Position numbers and translations under genes: made by a program. 64,000 nt of DNA from Micropterix aruncella (Eukaryota > Arthropoda > Insecta > Lepidoptera > Micropterigidae), in the NCBI GenBank assembly GCA_944548615.1, contig OX155950.1, positions 36,073,027 through 36,137,026 on the forward strand, in the 5' to 3' direction. Shown here one piece after another: positions 13,815 to 25,110 of this stretch; position 1 is the stretch's first letter, and each line of letters begins with the position of its first letter. The notes beneath the pieces are model-generated. The model saw only the letters and a program-made list of their open reading frames with translations, was not told the DNA's origin and did no database searches.

Positions 13815-14606
13815 GGGAGCTAATGGGCCCTGTTGCAGTTGGCCACTAAGACCCATATATTCAGGGGCGGTTAAACTCACGGGTCAACACCCATCCGGCG
13901 GCCTCCGCGTATGAAGTGCGAGCTCGGATAGGACTCTGGCCTGCAGGCCAGTTTACCCTAGGAGTCAAGGTTATGGCGCTTCTGAACGGTTTGCGCTCCG
14001 TGTAGCATCAGCCAATCGATTGTTCTCTGACCACAGTCGGGGTAGTCTGGAAACAGTACTAGTCTTCTATATATTGTTGTGGTGAACAGTTTCGTGCAGC
14101 TTGGGCTACAAAATACATTTTGTTCTCGGATCGGCTCAACTCACGATTCAGCTCCTATTCAGAAGCCTCCTCGAGTGGAAGGCTACCCCTGGTAAAACTC
14201 CCGTGTCTCCGGCGTCAGAGATGGTGGACCGGTTTCCCCCGGCGGGATAGCATCCCGGCACCACTGGACGGTTTGCGCACTGGTCGGCGAAGCCAATCGG
14301 TTGTGCATTCTGAATAATTGATGAAGGGGTCTGGAGACTATGGAAATATACTGTTTCCCAAGAAGCGGGGGTAGATGTTGACCTGTTGTCATGCCACTCT
14401 TGAAATGACCTTGGGCCACTCGATCCCGTGTGTCACTACGGGCAAAGAATGCCCAGGTCCGCGATAAATTCTAACTGAATTACTGCTGTAATACAACAGG
14501 TAAAGGTCGCGTAAGCGACTACAGACTCGTAACCAGTCGGGAGGACGGAGGTATCCTGAAGGTTAATTCCAGACGGAGATATCCTGCCAAGACTGGTAGT
14601 AAGAAA
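13815..14606 (+). mobile_element. SINE-like family, composite copy B
   Basis: Two partial copies in the same orientation. B1 (13815 to about 14060) starts with GGGAGCTAATGGGCCC and follows subfamily I through GACTCTGGCCTG and TTTGCGCTCCGTG before breaking off. B2 (about 14085-14606) follows subfamily II from CGGATCGGCTCAACTCACG and stops abruptly after GGTAGTAAG, about 180 bp short of the normal 3' end. No flanking duplication was found. A 78-codon antisense frame (14183-14419) resembles one in copy C, but is probably a by-product of DNA similarity. Confidence 0.7.
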
Positions 14607-14902
14607 AATATACATATATACTCACACACACGCCGATATTTCCGAAGGGTTAAGCAGAGGCACCAATCATTGAAGTTAGACCCACGTTTTGTCGGGTATT
14701 ATGGTCCCAAACGTGACAAGTGGCAAGCCTGTCTCCATTATCCGGGCAAGGTTGACAAGTCTAAAAATATATACGTCGGCGTTAAAATGAATGATAAAAT
14801 CAAATGATAAACCCACCAAGGAAAAGGCGTCCGGGGCTCATGACAGAAAATAATCTAAATATAAAATTGTTCAAGAAAATCAATTTGCTTCTAGAATGAG
14901 CA
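14607..14902 (+). repeat. Possible dispersed-repeat fragment
   Basis: The block around GATATTTCCGAAGGGTTAAG (about 14637-14656) and the following TATGGTCCC resembles a repeat I associate with lepidopteran genomes. No second copy was identified in this window, so the call is weak. Confidence 0.3.
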
Positions 14903-15430
14903 AATAGCTTCACGGAGCAGGCGCGTCATCAGGGTTCAGGTCGTTCGAATAATTCTTTTAATTTGGATATTCAAGACAGTTCAACTATCGTCGCTGAACA
15001 GTCGGAGCTCCAAGGCGAAGAGGATGGTGAAAGGATTTCGACGTCAGTTTTATGTCAGCAGCAAGATGACGTTGAACTAGAATCGAGTGACTTATTTTAG
15101 TCGGGTAGTAATCAAGAAGGCGAAATTATAGGTCTGATGGACCCAGGTGCATGGCCGGACCCCGAGAAAATCACAGATCAAAAAGGTAATTCTTTAGCAA
15201 CCATGAAATATTACCAAACGATAAACATCCAAATAACCTAGAGTTTTGGTCCGCTAAACGCAAAGGTAGGCATTTTCCAGATTCAATATGGTTCAGAACA
15301 AACTCAAATAAGGAAAATAATAAAACCTTGGCTTGTGTATTCTAAGACAAAAAAATTAATTTTCTGTAATGCTTGCAGGTTATATACCAGCGCTTCAACC
15401 TCAATCTTGTGAACAGTGGGTCACTGGTTT
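14903..15430 (+). pseudogene. hAT-type transposase, N-terminal relic
   Basis: A plus-strand frame from about 14903 reads through an acidic, Gln/Ser-rich leader with one TAG, then MDPGAWPDPEKITD. This matches the D-P-x-x-W-P element before the zinc finger in ZMYM1-like/hAT proteins. A frameshift leads to EFWSAKRKGRHFPDSIW, and another to PWLVYSKTKKLIFCNACRLY. That last segment is typical of a TTF-type zinc finger (W-L-x-Y-S followed by C-x-x-C). The RNase H-like catalytic region is absent. At least three disabling changes are visible, and it has no usable start codon. It directly follows the truncated copy B. Confidence 0.7.
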
Positions 15431-15494
15431 TTATTTTAAATTGTTCATTAAGTGTAAACAAAAATGGTGTAATATTATGTTTATTTTGTTTACC

Positions 15495-15858
15495 TGTGTA
15501 TTATTATATACTGCATTTTGCTGAATAAAATTAATTAATTAATTAAATTAACCAAGTCAAAGTCACCAGTCACCAGTCAAAGTAACCAATCAACCCCCTA
15601 GGGGGGTTGGGCGAGCGCCTCACCCGAATACTACCCCCCTGCATTCTGCTGAATAAAATAAAATAAAGGAATTAAGTTAACTAAGTTAAAAACATTCGAC
15701 ACGTCCATCGCATCATAAAAAAAAGCCGTCGGGTCACCCCCAAGACTTTCCCGGCAATCAGACAGCACCCCCCCCCCCCCACCTACGCCCATCCTCTCAA
15801 CCCTAATCCCCTCAACTCCCAAACTCCCCAATACCCCCCCCCCCCCCTCACCCCCACC
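15495..15858. repeat. Short direct repeat plus C-rich tracts
   Basis: CTGCATT.TGCTGAATAAAAT occurs at about 15511 and again at about 15639, each followed by TTAA-rich words and AACTAAGT/AACCAAGT. A palindromic CCCCCTAGGGGGG lies between. Long C runs occupy about 15766-15781 and 15834-15848. Nothing coding is seen. Confidence 0.55.
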
Positions 15859-16300
15859 CGATAGTGATTATATCAAGTGACTATGACAGCAAAAGTAGTA
15901 TATTTTAGTATTTTGTAGGATTTCCGTGGTATTAAAATGGATTTTTTCCAATATCATATAGCAGTTACAATTGCGTCGCGTGTATAAGATATATTCTAAC
16001 CAATGTGGTTTCGGACTTACGACGCAACTGTGTACCGAATTTCAAATCTCTGAATGTAATATTTCGAGATTGAACTATGACTAGCGCGCCCTCTGGTGAT
16101 CAATTTTAGCTACAATCTTTTCAACTCAATCGCATGAAGCGTTTAGGCGCTATCGTGGAGAAATTCACTTATACACACAGACACACACACACACACCCTC
16201 ACAGACACAAACAGACTTCAGTCTGGAAATGGTCCTAATCGTCTCAGGGGTTGTCAAAATAGGTATTTCCGTCTTCATCTTGAATTTTGTTGGTAGCGCT
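15859..16300 (-). repeat. Dispersed repeat family X, copy 1
   Basis: On the minus strand it shares ordered blocks with 20395-20800: a GT microsatellite, TTTCTCCACGATAGCGCC, TAAACGCTTCAT, CACCAGAG, GAAATTCGGTACACAG and AATACCACGGAAAT. Like copy 2 it abuts a G/C-homopolymer region. No intact protein is seen. Superfamily unknown. Confidence 0.65.
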
Positions 16301-16438
16301 TTCACAATACTTTCCCTTGGACAGGGAATGTAAATACAACGATTTTTCGATGACCTCACGTATGCATGTAGCTATGACATCGAAATGGACATTTAGAAAT
16401 ATAAGTAGTTTATACTGTCTCGTATTTATCACGCAGTA

Positions 16439-17154
16439 GGGCGGTGTCGACTACAACGGGCGAACCCTTCACCCCAGGCTGGTATAACGATATGTAATCA
16501 TTCTTTTAGCCGTGGTATGAGCGTAGAAGACTCAGAGACAAGACAATCTACTGTCTAACTCGCCAGCAGCCCGTTAGAGACCGACGCATTAAGGCGAGGC
16601 ACCGGGAAAAGTGATCAGCGGGCAGCCTCGCCCCCTAACTACTAGTTTTAGTAGGATATCTCCATCTGGAATTAACCTTCAGGATACCTCCGTCCTCCCG
16701 ACTGGTTACGAGTCCGAAGTCGTTTAGGCGACCTCTACATTTTGTATTACAGCGGTAATTCAATTAGAATGTATAGCAAAAAAACGACATGTTTTTTTGC
16801 CCGTAGTGCCACACGGGATCGATTGGCTCAAGGTCATTTCAAGAGTGGCATGACAACAGGTCAACATCTACCCTGGCTGCTTAGCAGACAGTTTATTTCT
16901 ATAGTCTCCAGACTCCTTCAGCAATTAGTCAGAATGCACAACCTATTGGCTTCGACGAACGGTGCGCAAACCGTCCAGTGGCGATGGAATGCAATCCCGC
17001 CTGAAGAAACCGGTCTACCAGCTTTGAGGCCTGCGATACGAGAGTCTTACCCGGGGTAGCCTTCCACACGAGGAGGATTCTGAATAGGAGATAAATCGTG
17101 AGTTGAGCCGATCCGAGAACAAAGTGGATCTTGTGAAACCGTCCATTACCGTTA
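16439..17154 (-). mobile_element. SINE-like family, copy C (full length)
   Basis: 716-bp subfamily II copy in reverse orientation. Its element 3' end lies at the left (GTCGACTACAACGGGCGAAC). It is flanked by TTTATCACGCAGTAG (16424-16438) and TTTATCCCGCAGGTAG (17155-17170), a target-site duplication with one mismatch and one indel. It aligns with copy B2 over the whole of the latter. The 105-codon plus-strand frame (16742-17059) is antisense to the element and resembles the antisense frame in copy B; no domain was recognised. Confidence 0.8.
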
Positions 17155-17170
17155 TTTATCCCGCAGGTAG

Positions 17171-17909
17171 TATTTTCCGATTTTTATCACACCTCAATTT
17201 TTACTATTTTCTGTCTTAATATAATCGAGCGGTGAATTTTAATAGGTCACCCAAGACGAGGCCACTGGGTCGCATCTAGAGAAAGGAAATTTATGATATC
17301 CCTCGAGTTTACTTAGTCTTACCGACTTGTTACGTGTAGAGGAATTCGCCGCGTCTTACCGCGCCTTAGATAACCTCTTATACCCCTAAACTGGGACTGG
17401 AAAATGTGGAGGAACTTTTAACAAGCTCGTGACTCTCTACGGTGTGCGTAATGACGAAAATTATCCGGGCTAAGTATATGTAAAGAGGACACCGCATAAC
17501 CTCAACGCGCCTACAAATCTTCGTATACAATGCTCGTTATAAACGTTAATTAGTTGTGACTAAGTACAAACATCTCAAGTTTCGTCTATCATATTATGCG
17601 ACTATATTGCGCCTAATTAGTCACATAAGTGGAGCGCGTTCATCGGAGGTGAATTTTAGTTACGTCCTCGTTCAATTTTTAGATCGGAAATCTTGCTTCT
17701 CGATCCTGAAACCGAATTTAATGAAACTACAAAGCGGATTAAAAATATAATATTATTTGTAACAAAAAATAGAGGGCAGATTTTATATTTGTCGACTTGT
17801 TCACATGTTTTACCGGCTTCATAGAAATGTATACCGATTGTAGTTAATTTATAGCTTCAAATATTTTGCTTTGCCCCCCCCCCCCCTTCCCCCCTCATGT
17901 CTTTCCTTA
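17171..17909. other. No recognised gene
   Basis: Unique-looking sequence with a C run at about 17875-17886. The 64-codon frame at 17556-17750 has no recognisable motif. Confidence 0.4.
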
Positions 17910-17920
17910 TCCTATTGTTG

Positions 17921-18560
17921 AGCTAATGGGCCTTTGCTGAGTTGGCCACGAAGACCCATTTGTTCAAGGTTGGTCACACTCACGGCTCAACGCCCATCCG
18001 GCGGACTCCACGCATGAAGTGCGAGCCCGGGCAGGACTCTGGCCTTGGAGCTAGTTTCCCCTAGGAGTCAATCTTCTGGCGCTCCTGGACAGTCAGCGCA
18101 CCGTGCGGCGTGAGCCAATCGATTGTGCATTCTGACTAACAGTCGGAGAAGTCTGGAAGCAGTACTGTTTCCTATAGAGCGGGGTGGTTGCTGACCTTGC
18201 AGCAACTGCTCTTGAAACGACCATCGGCTACCCGATCCCGGGTGGAACAGCCGGGCAAGGGATGCCGTGGTCCGCGATAGATTCGGTTTACACCGCTTCA
18301 CCGCTTCGTAAGGGCGAGGACCGCGCAAGCGACCAGTCGAGTGACCGGAGTAATCTGGTCATAAGGAAGTAAGGGCGTGAGTGTAAGCCCGCTGGTAACA
18401 TACCTGGTTATCTCGCAGATGAGGCGTTGGCCTCTTACTGGCATGTAGCGGAGCTTGACGGTGGACTGTTTTGTCCAAGTCTTCCGCTCTCACTTCACGG
18501 GAGATCGTTAAAACTTCCTGAGGTGACGGGTTCGCCCGTTGTAGTTGACAGCTCTATTTG
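17921..18560 (+). mobile_element. SINE-like family, copy D (full length, subfamily I)
   Basis: 640-bp copy starting AGCTAATGGGCC and ending GTAGTTGACAGCTC plus a few bases. It is bounded by TCCTATTGTTG (17910-17920) and TCCTATTATTG (18561-18571), a target-site duplication with one difference. It has the conserved 3' hairpin ACGGGTTCGCCCGT, with a TTCG loop. It is a good reference copy for the family. No protein, tRNA-like head or A tail is evident. Confidence 0.85.
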
Positions 18561-18571
18561 TCCTATTATTG

Positions 18572-20394
18572 ATTCAAGACCATTTCAATAGGTTCAAAAC
18601 GTTTAAATGTTCTAATATACGTAAATGATCAGTAACAGTATCGAAATCGACGTGAATTCTGATTTGATCTGAATCTGAGAGACCAAGATAATTTAAAAAA
18701 ATAATGGAAGACTTTCGGTACCATCACGTCGCCCCGAATTAATTAGGCTTTTATAATTTGACGTAAGATACAGGGTGTTTATAACCTAATTAATAATTAT
18801 ATACATCATATGGTGACGTACTGAGTATTTTAGTTTTAACTGCAAAATACACCTGTTTATTGAAGGGAACTTTGCGGAAATCGATCGCTCTGTAGAATCG
18901 CTGGAGATATAGGACAACAAATCACCAATGTCTATTTCATAGTAGGATGATAAAATTTTACGCTCGTATAATCGCGCATACACTTAGGTATATGAATTTT
19001 AGGGAACCCTTGGCTTTATCGGTAGAGCATCGGGTACGACGACGCAGTTTAAAAAAATCATTGCAAGTCATTTTGGCTGCTTTGACGACTACCGCGTCGA
19101 AGGACGTAGCGCGCTATGAAACCAGTTTTGTGACAAGACGTTTGTAATCATATCTCTTTGGCAATGACCTCGGTGACCTCGTTGCGTCGCAGTTGTTGCA
19201 GCGTAGACAGCTGGTAGCTTTCGCGAAGCTAAATCATAATTGGCATGGGCTTATCGAGCCCTTATTTAGTGGTGATATCTAAATGTGTGATTCGTTTGAA
19301 TGGTTTTTAGTACAGTGCATTGATATACTTAAATAAAGTAACGAGAAACTCTTTTTAATTCTAAATCAGGTAACTACAGTGTTTTGTTATTGGCTTAAAT
19401 TTTTATCCCCTATAATAGTAGGTACGTCTACCCACGTAATTATTCATTTAATATAAGATGGCACCGAACTTGGAATTCTGCTGGATATGGTATTTCTGCG
19501 GCCGCTAAAAAGTTTGACGTCTCCGATCGGTGTATTTATTAATCCAGCGTTACACGCACAAACTTCGAATTTCCATTAATTTTGGCCATGTCTCCAAATT
19601 GAAAAAAATGATAGTGCATCTGTGTTCTATATCAGGCGTATAAGCTGTACTGTGAAAAAAATACCCATTCAAACCAAACACACTATATAGCATGCGGTAG
19701 CATACGTAACCCGGCTGCATCGCTGCCGTCAAAACGGTTACAATTTATAGACCACGAATAAAACGTCACATCGTCGGTACAAGCGGTACTCGGAAGTGCA
19801 ATACCCGAAAGGAGGAAAGCGCATAAAAGTTCGTGACCGTTGCCCATTTCCATACACCTCCACTAACCGCAAATTTCCGGAGTGGTGATGTTGACAGAGC
19901 CGAGCGTCTCGGCGCGCACCGCGTCCGCGCCGCCCGCGCGTCGCCTCGCCCACCCGCCTCCGAAACGCTGTCGTGCAAATTTTCCACAAATCGTAAAGTG
20001 TCGTCGTGACTCCAGAGAGAGAGAGCAGCGACTCCATCCACTGGCGGTAGGTACGGTGGTATGGCAAGGAGCTGCGGAACACGTGCTGACGACAACGCCG
20101 AAAGAGGGAAGGAAGGAAGACGAAAACTGGCAATGCTCCAGTAGGAGAGTGAAATGCGACGTGCAGTGTTTGCTTTGGGAATTCTGGACAAGCGTTGATT
20201 TAGTGGCTAGCTTATATAATAATCGGCTAATAAAAATGCTGTACTTTGCACACGTATAGTCTATCGTCACTTACGGAATTACCACCTATAGTATCACTTC
20301 ATTTTATCTTAATTCTCCGGCACTAAAGAATGTATTTTGAACGCGCTAAAAAATCGAGATGGGCGAAATATCCATTGTGACACCCATTTAGGAC
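18572..20394. other. No supported gene; CpG-rich patch
   Basis: Mostly unique-looking. A tRNA-like string (GGCTTTATCGGTAGAGCAT, 19012-19030) resembles a tRNA A-box, but no matching B-box or cloverleaf was found. A CpG-rich, GC-rich patch at about 19870-20120 holds overlapping open frames of 125-141 codons on both strands, none with a recognised domain. It may be a promoter or first-exon region of an unseen gene. Confidence 0.35.
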
Positions 20395-20800
20395 TGATTA
20401 GGACTGATTTCTGTCTGTGTGTGTGTGTATTTCTCCACGATAGCGCCTAAACGCTTCATCCGATTGAGCTAAAATTTAGCATACAGGCATCATTCGGCCA
20501 TGGCAAGAGTCGAAAAGATTGTAATTAAAATTGGTCCACCAGAGAGCGAGGTAGTCATTACTCTATCTTGAAATATTGCAGTAAGAGACTTGAAATTCGG
20601 TACACAGAAGCATCGGTACAAGAAGAGATCTGAAAACACGTTATAAAATTAGTTGGAATATCTCGTATACAAGCAACGCAAAAAAAATACTGCCGTATTT
20701 AAGAAAATAGTGGATCATTTTCCAAAATATACTATTTTAATACCACGGAAATACTAAACTATGTTTCTTTTGCTATCATAGTCGCTTGATAAAATCTTTA
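20395..20800 (+). repeat. Dispersed repeat family X, copy 2
   Basis: Begins near a (GT)n run, then TTTCTCCACGATAGCGCC, ATCATTCGGCCATGGCAAGA, GGTCCACCAGAGAG, GAAATTCGGTACACAG and AATACCACGGAAAT, in the same order as copy 1 on the other strand. No coding capacity is seen. Confidence 0.65.
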
Positions 20801-20805
20801 TCAGG

Positions 20806-20865
20806 TGAGGGGGGTGGGTTGGGGGGAAGGGTTGGCGAGGTGGTTCTAGGGAGGGGGGTTGAGGG
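20806..20865 (+). repeat. G-rich tract
   Basis: Contains five or more runs of three to six guanines separated by short spacers, directly after family X copy 2. It is compatible with a G-quadruplex in principle. Confidence 0.5.
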
Positions 20866-23249
20866 GTTTAACGCGCGTCTTAGGGTGAAACATGTGTTTT
20901 TTTTTATTTTAATAGATCACGAAAATTACGTTGTTCATCATACTTAGACATGTTTTATGAGGCTCCTAACTAGGCAGAGACTATTCTAAGGAGAACACTA
21001 ATACAAATAATTATAAAAATAAATAATATTAAAAAAAAAACAAGTTAAATTACGATAAAAATTAACTTTTGAGTAGACCACAATAATTTCACAAATGTAA
21101 ACAAGTAATGATAAATAATATTTAGTAAGTATATGCTTACAATGAGTGCTTTTATTCAATAAAAATAAATATGTGAATAACAAAAAAAATATAGATATTT
21201 ATTTGAAATTGTCAAAAATGGTTTTTCCGTCTCGCTTCTGGCAATTTTAATTACTTATTGTAAGGCGATATTTTTGTTTTTTTTCTGCTTATACCCAATA
21301 TGTATACCCGGAAAGACCGTATACCCGGAAAGACGTAGTGGTATTTCTTGAAATGAAGACTGTATTTATATACATATTTCTGATATGTATGTTTAGGACA
21401 TAAGTATATCGGATAACGCCTGTACAGAATAGTAAAGAGTTTACGATTAACCTCACCTATTTGAGGACTGCCTTTCGCTGTATTGTAGGAACTATACATA
21501 CAGAATGGGAATGTGTACTGTCGTAATGAAGTAACATACATATTTTAATATACTTACATACTAATGTCTGGATGAGTCGGCATTATTTGCAGATGTATCC
21601 GTACTTACGTAGCTCGCAACAACCTAGAATGGTGTTTCAAAATTTTGATATTGCCATCTCTCTCCATAACGATGGCCCAACAAAACGTAATGTTATTTCA
21701 TTGCGTTGTATCCTCGAGTTGTTGCTTCTAACATGACAGTCGGTACATGTACAGTATGCTACAGTATACTATTATTTTCGTAATAACCGTAAGAAACATA
21801 TTGACACATTTAGTCGAGTAATGGAGTTTCAACAAAAAACCATGTAACTCAACAAAATTACTATTTCAACATTCATTATTCACGTATAAAACCGTAATAA
21901 CAAAATGGTAATATAATAAGGTATTCAATATTTTTCTCAGTGTAGGAGGTATGGTTAAAGGATCGTACCCAATATAACGTTGATTAAAATTGACACCACT
22001 ATTGTAACAGCGATGTATTGTACGGTTATTGCATTCAGTTTGGTTACGACTGGCTACATAACCAGTCATAATCGCATTATCTATGAAACAGCCGCAGCAC
22101 AATACGTTTTGATTGTTTGATAGGCATCGCCTATTGAGTCTCCCAACGTATTGTCTAGCTATTCCTTTGAACGTTGCACTACGGAGGCTATTAACAATAT
22201 AGCGCCGCCAATTTCAATGGTGGACCAGAGCTCGTAATTTCATATACGAAGGGGCCACCGCGCGAGGCGTCCAACATTATAGTAGAGTTCATGCGCTGCG
22301 AAACGTTGCACCCGGCCGCTAGCCGCAATTCCCAGAACACATTTTACCCATCTTTATTGTGGGCGAGCTGCACATCCTCTCGCAGCGTTCGAGTATATTT
22401 TCCCTCGAAACCTTTTTCAACGGCATTCGTGGGTCGTGGAAATTTACAAATATATTTTCCTCGTTTCTGAAATGCGATAACAAACACTTTTCTCATCGCG
22501 TATAAAGTATATAATAGTATTGTTTTAATTTGTGGTTTCATTGTCTTTCGTCAGCGATGTTCATTGTGAGTAAAGATGAAGTTTGAATTTACTCTATATA
22601 TCGTTGAATAAATAATTTCATCTCCTATTCGATATTGATATATTTGCCACACCCTCAGAACTATTTGAAAATCTGATAATAAATATACTACAATTTACTT
22701 AAATAATCAATTAAATGTATATTACTAATAAATATATATTATCCTCCTATTTTTATGTTTACATAACTTTTTTGTTTTTTTTTTTAAATATAACCTAATT
22801 ATTAAATATTTGTTTTATCTTTCTCTTTATTAAATGATTTATTTATTACGCTATTATTTAATTTATTTATAAATTTACCTTTTTTTTACTACACTTTAGT
22901 TTTATACTTTGGACTAGTAAGTTAGTAACTAAGCACTTGTCTCAGCATTTATTTTAAAAAACTAACAATTTCACTTTAAAAAAATACTTTTATTTATCAT
23001 CGTTTAGTTTTATGTGTATATTTTATTTTAAATCCCATAGCGCATTATATGATCGTTCAATAGGTGGGAACATATAAATTGTTTATGTTTGTACAATTTT
23101 CCTTTGGTAGGTAAATATGTTTAGTTGTATTGGCTGTTTCCCGAAGAAAAAAAACGCCGCGATATAAAATTGTATCATGTTAGTTTCTTACAACATCCTT
23201 GGAGTTTGGCAGTCCAATGTGATTAGCTTCACCTAATTTCCGCGTTTCT
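20866..23249. other. No recognised gene
   Basis: AT-rich. CTCCTAACTAGGCAGAGACT at about 20962-20981 resembles CTCCTAACTAGACAGAGCCT at about 32727-32746 and a related block at 25625 and 25789, and is probably part of a dispersed repeat tail. Minus-strand frames at 21251-21541 and 21866-22102 lack recognisable domains. A GC-richer stretch at about 22240-22520 is unexplained. Confidence 0.4.
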
Positions 23250-23580
23250 CGTGACTATGTGTGATCCGGGCCCATTGACCCGGCTTTCTGTGTGTGGCTT
23301 TGCAGGGCTGCGTGCCCTGCAGCAGGTATCTTACGAGGCGGTCGACTATGGTGATCTATTTTGTATATAGGCTTACATGGGATCTCTGTGGCGATGACTG
23401 CTGTGTTACGATACCCGCGCTGGCGGTCTGCTAACAGACCGCTCGGGTACGGCTTCCGGACTTCTGGCGGCCTGGTGTGCAGCGGAGCGAGCTCACGGAT
23501 GTGCTCGTACGGCGAGGTGTCTGCCCTTTGGTACATGACGCACGCGAGACGCGTCACGTATTCCTCCACTTAAGTCTTGC
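23250..23580 (-). other. GC-rich island with 104-codon frame, unknown
   Basis: A compact GC-rich island between AT-rich flanks. The minus-strand frame at 23255-23569 is rich in Pro, Arg and His, with segments such as EEYVTRLACVMYQRAD. I do not recognise a family. A perfect 8-bp stem GCGGTCTG/CAGACCGC sits at about 23424-23443. Abrupt composition edges suggest an inserted fragment, perhaps from a retroelement, but no terminal repeats or duplications were found. Confidence 0.3.
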
Positions 23581-24671
23581 TCTGTCTCGGTATCACATAA
23601 TACAGAAATTGGTCATTTATATACTGGCGTCACTGCCCTGGTGAAGCGTTCGCCCCCTCTCACCCTCTTCCATCCTGTTTTGACATTTTAAACGTGCAAC
23701 GTTAAAAACTTTCACATCCTAAACATTCACCTTTACTCGCTCGTAGAAATATACCCGAATCAAATGTCATTTTAAAGATCCTAACGAATAGGGTTGATTT
23801 ACTATATATTTTAGAAAATATCCATTTCTCTACATGAATCGCCGAAAGAGGTGTGCTTCCTTATTTTATATTGATAGGTGTAATACGAATTACGCTCAAA
23901 ATATGTCACCTAGTATGGATCTCCAGTACAGTATAAAAAAATACTTTTTTAATTATCACATTATTGGGTTAGATGACGGTAGTAGCAATAGCTGTAATAT
24001 TTTATTTGCCGAAATTGTGAGTCGGAAATGTATTTGAACTCATTAATGCACACACTTTGAACATGCATTTAGGATTATATCATTTAAAATAAACAGTTTC
24101 AGGCGTGATGAAATGAAATACTATTTCTTTCAAATTTAAAAAAGTGTTTATTAGATTTTTTTTTTCAATTTTATTTTCACACAAAAAAAAAACAATCAAT
24201 TAATACATTATATATATCACTAAATTCAGATGCATTTTGTTGTGATAAAAAAAACTTCTACACTTAGAATAAATTACGAGTTTCGAGTCAATGGATTTCT
24301 AACTATTTTTTTTAAATGCCTAACCAAAATAATAATATTTTTATTCTACAGGCAATTTGTGAATATATTTTTTGTGGTATTGAAGCAGTAAATACATAGA
24401 CATGTATCCATGAGTAGATACATACCAATTAATTACAAGCACTCAATATACATAGTTGCTTAAATGTACCATTTTTGTAACAAATATCGTAACAATACTT
24501 TCAAGAAGCAATGTTGCTACAGAACTTGATGTTTACTGTTATATTAACCCATTCCACCACTAGCAATATGACATAATTTGTTATTTAAAAACACTATTTA
24601 ATTATTACAACTTTTATAACTGTTATGTGGAGAGCCACTAACTTTTATGCCACAACTTTTATGTGGAGAGC
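23581..24671. other. No recognised gene
   Basis: AT-rich. A 20-bp direct repeat TTTATGTGGAGAGCCACTAA lies at about 24657-24676, with a shorter relative (TATGTGGAGAGCCACTAA) at about 24623-24640, beside the piggyBac relic. Confidence 0.4.
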
Positions 24672-25110
24672 CACTAAGCATTTCTCACATTCCCATCGTA
24701 ATTCACTTTCCTTTTTCAGTAATGAACACATTTTACAAAGCCTGGACGGGTTTTGTTTAACAGGATTTGGAGGAATTTGTCTAGGGAAATGTGCCCTGTA
24801 ATCTGAAAGGGGCATGCTCCTCCAGATGTCCTTCCTCGCCTCTTGTATGGTGGTAGCGCAATATTCTCTAATATGCTTTCCGCAATACCTATCCTATAGT
24901 CGCTATGTCTTATTGCAGCTATGTCATGGCTAAACAAAATTTGAACATCACCTCGTTTCAATTTCTTTTGTTTTTTTGCATTTATTCTGTACGTTGGTGG
25001 CATATTTTTCCTAATCCAACGAACTGTTAGTGCTGCATTTACTTTCTTATTTTTCAAATTATGAAATAAAACTGGAGATAAATACTATAATATAGTTGAC
25101 CGGCGTTTCG
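24672..25110 (-). pseudogene. piggyBac-type transposase relic
   Basis: The minus-strand translation contains SPVLFHNLKNKK, WIRKNMPP, KKLKRGDVQILFSHDIAAI and GRTSGGACPFQITG, followed after a frameshift by ESELRWECEKC. These correspond in order to the late catalytic domain of PGBD/piggyBac transposases and their C-terminal cysteine-rich DNA-binding domain. After DIAAIRHSDYR the sequence jumps to the pre-CRD segment, so the region that normally carries the last catalytic Asp (GGVD-like) is deleted. The N-terminal half is missing and no terminal inverted repeats were found. It is a non-functional fossil. Confidence 0.75.

Noticed and set aside
19003..19040. Possible tRNA gene (A-box-like GGTAGAGCAT)
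   Set aside because: No B-box at the right distance and no cloverleaf-compatible stems were found. Kept only as a note.
19738..20270. Overlapping frames of 125-141 codons on both strands
   Set aside because: Four frames in one GC-rich patch with no recognised motif. GC-rich DNA lacks stops by composition, so no single frame can be preferred.
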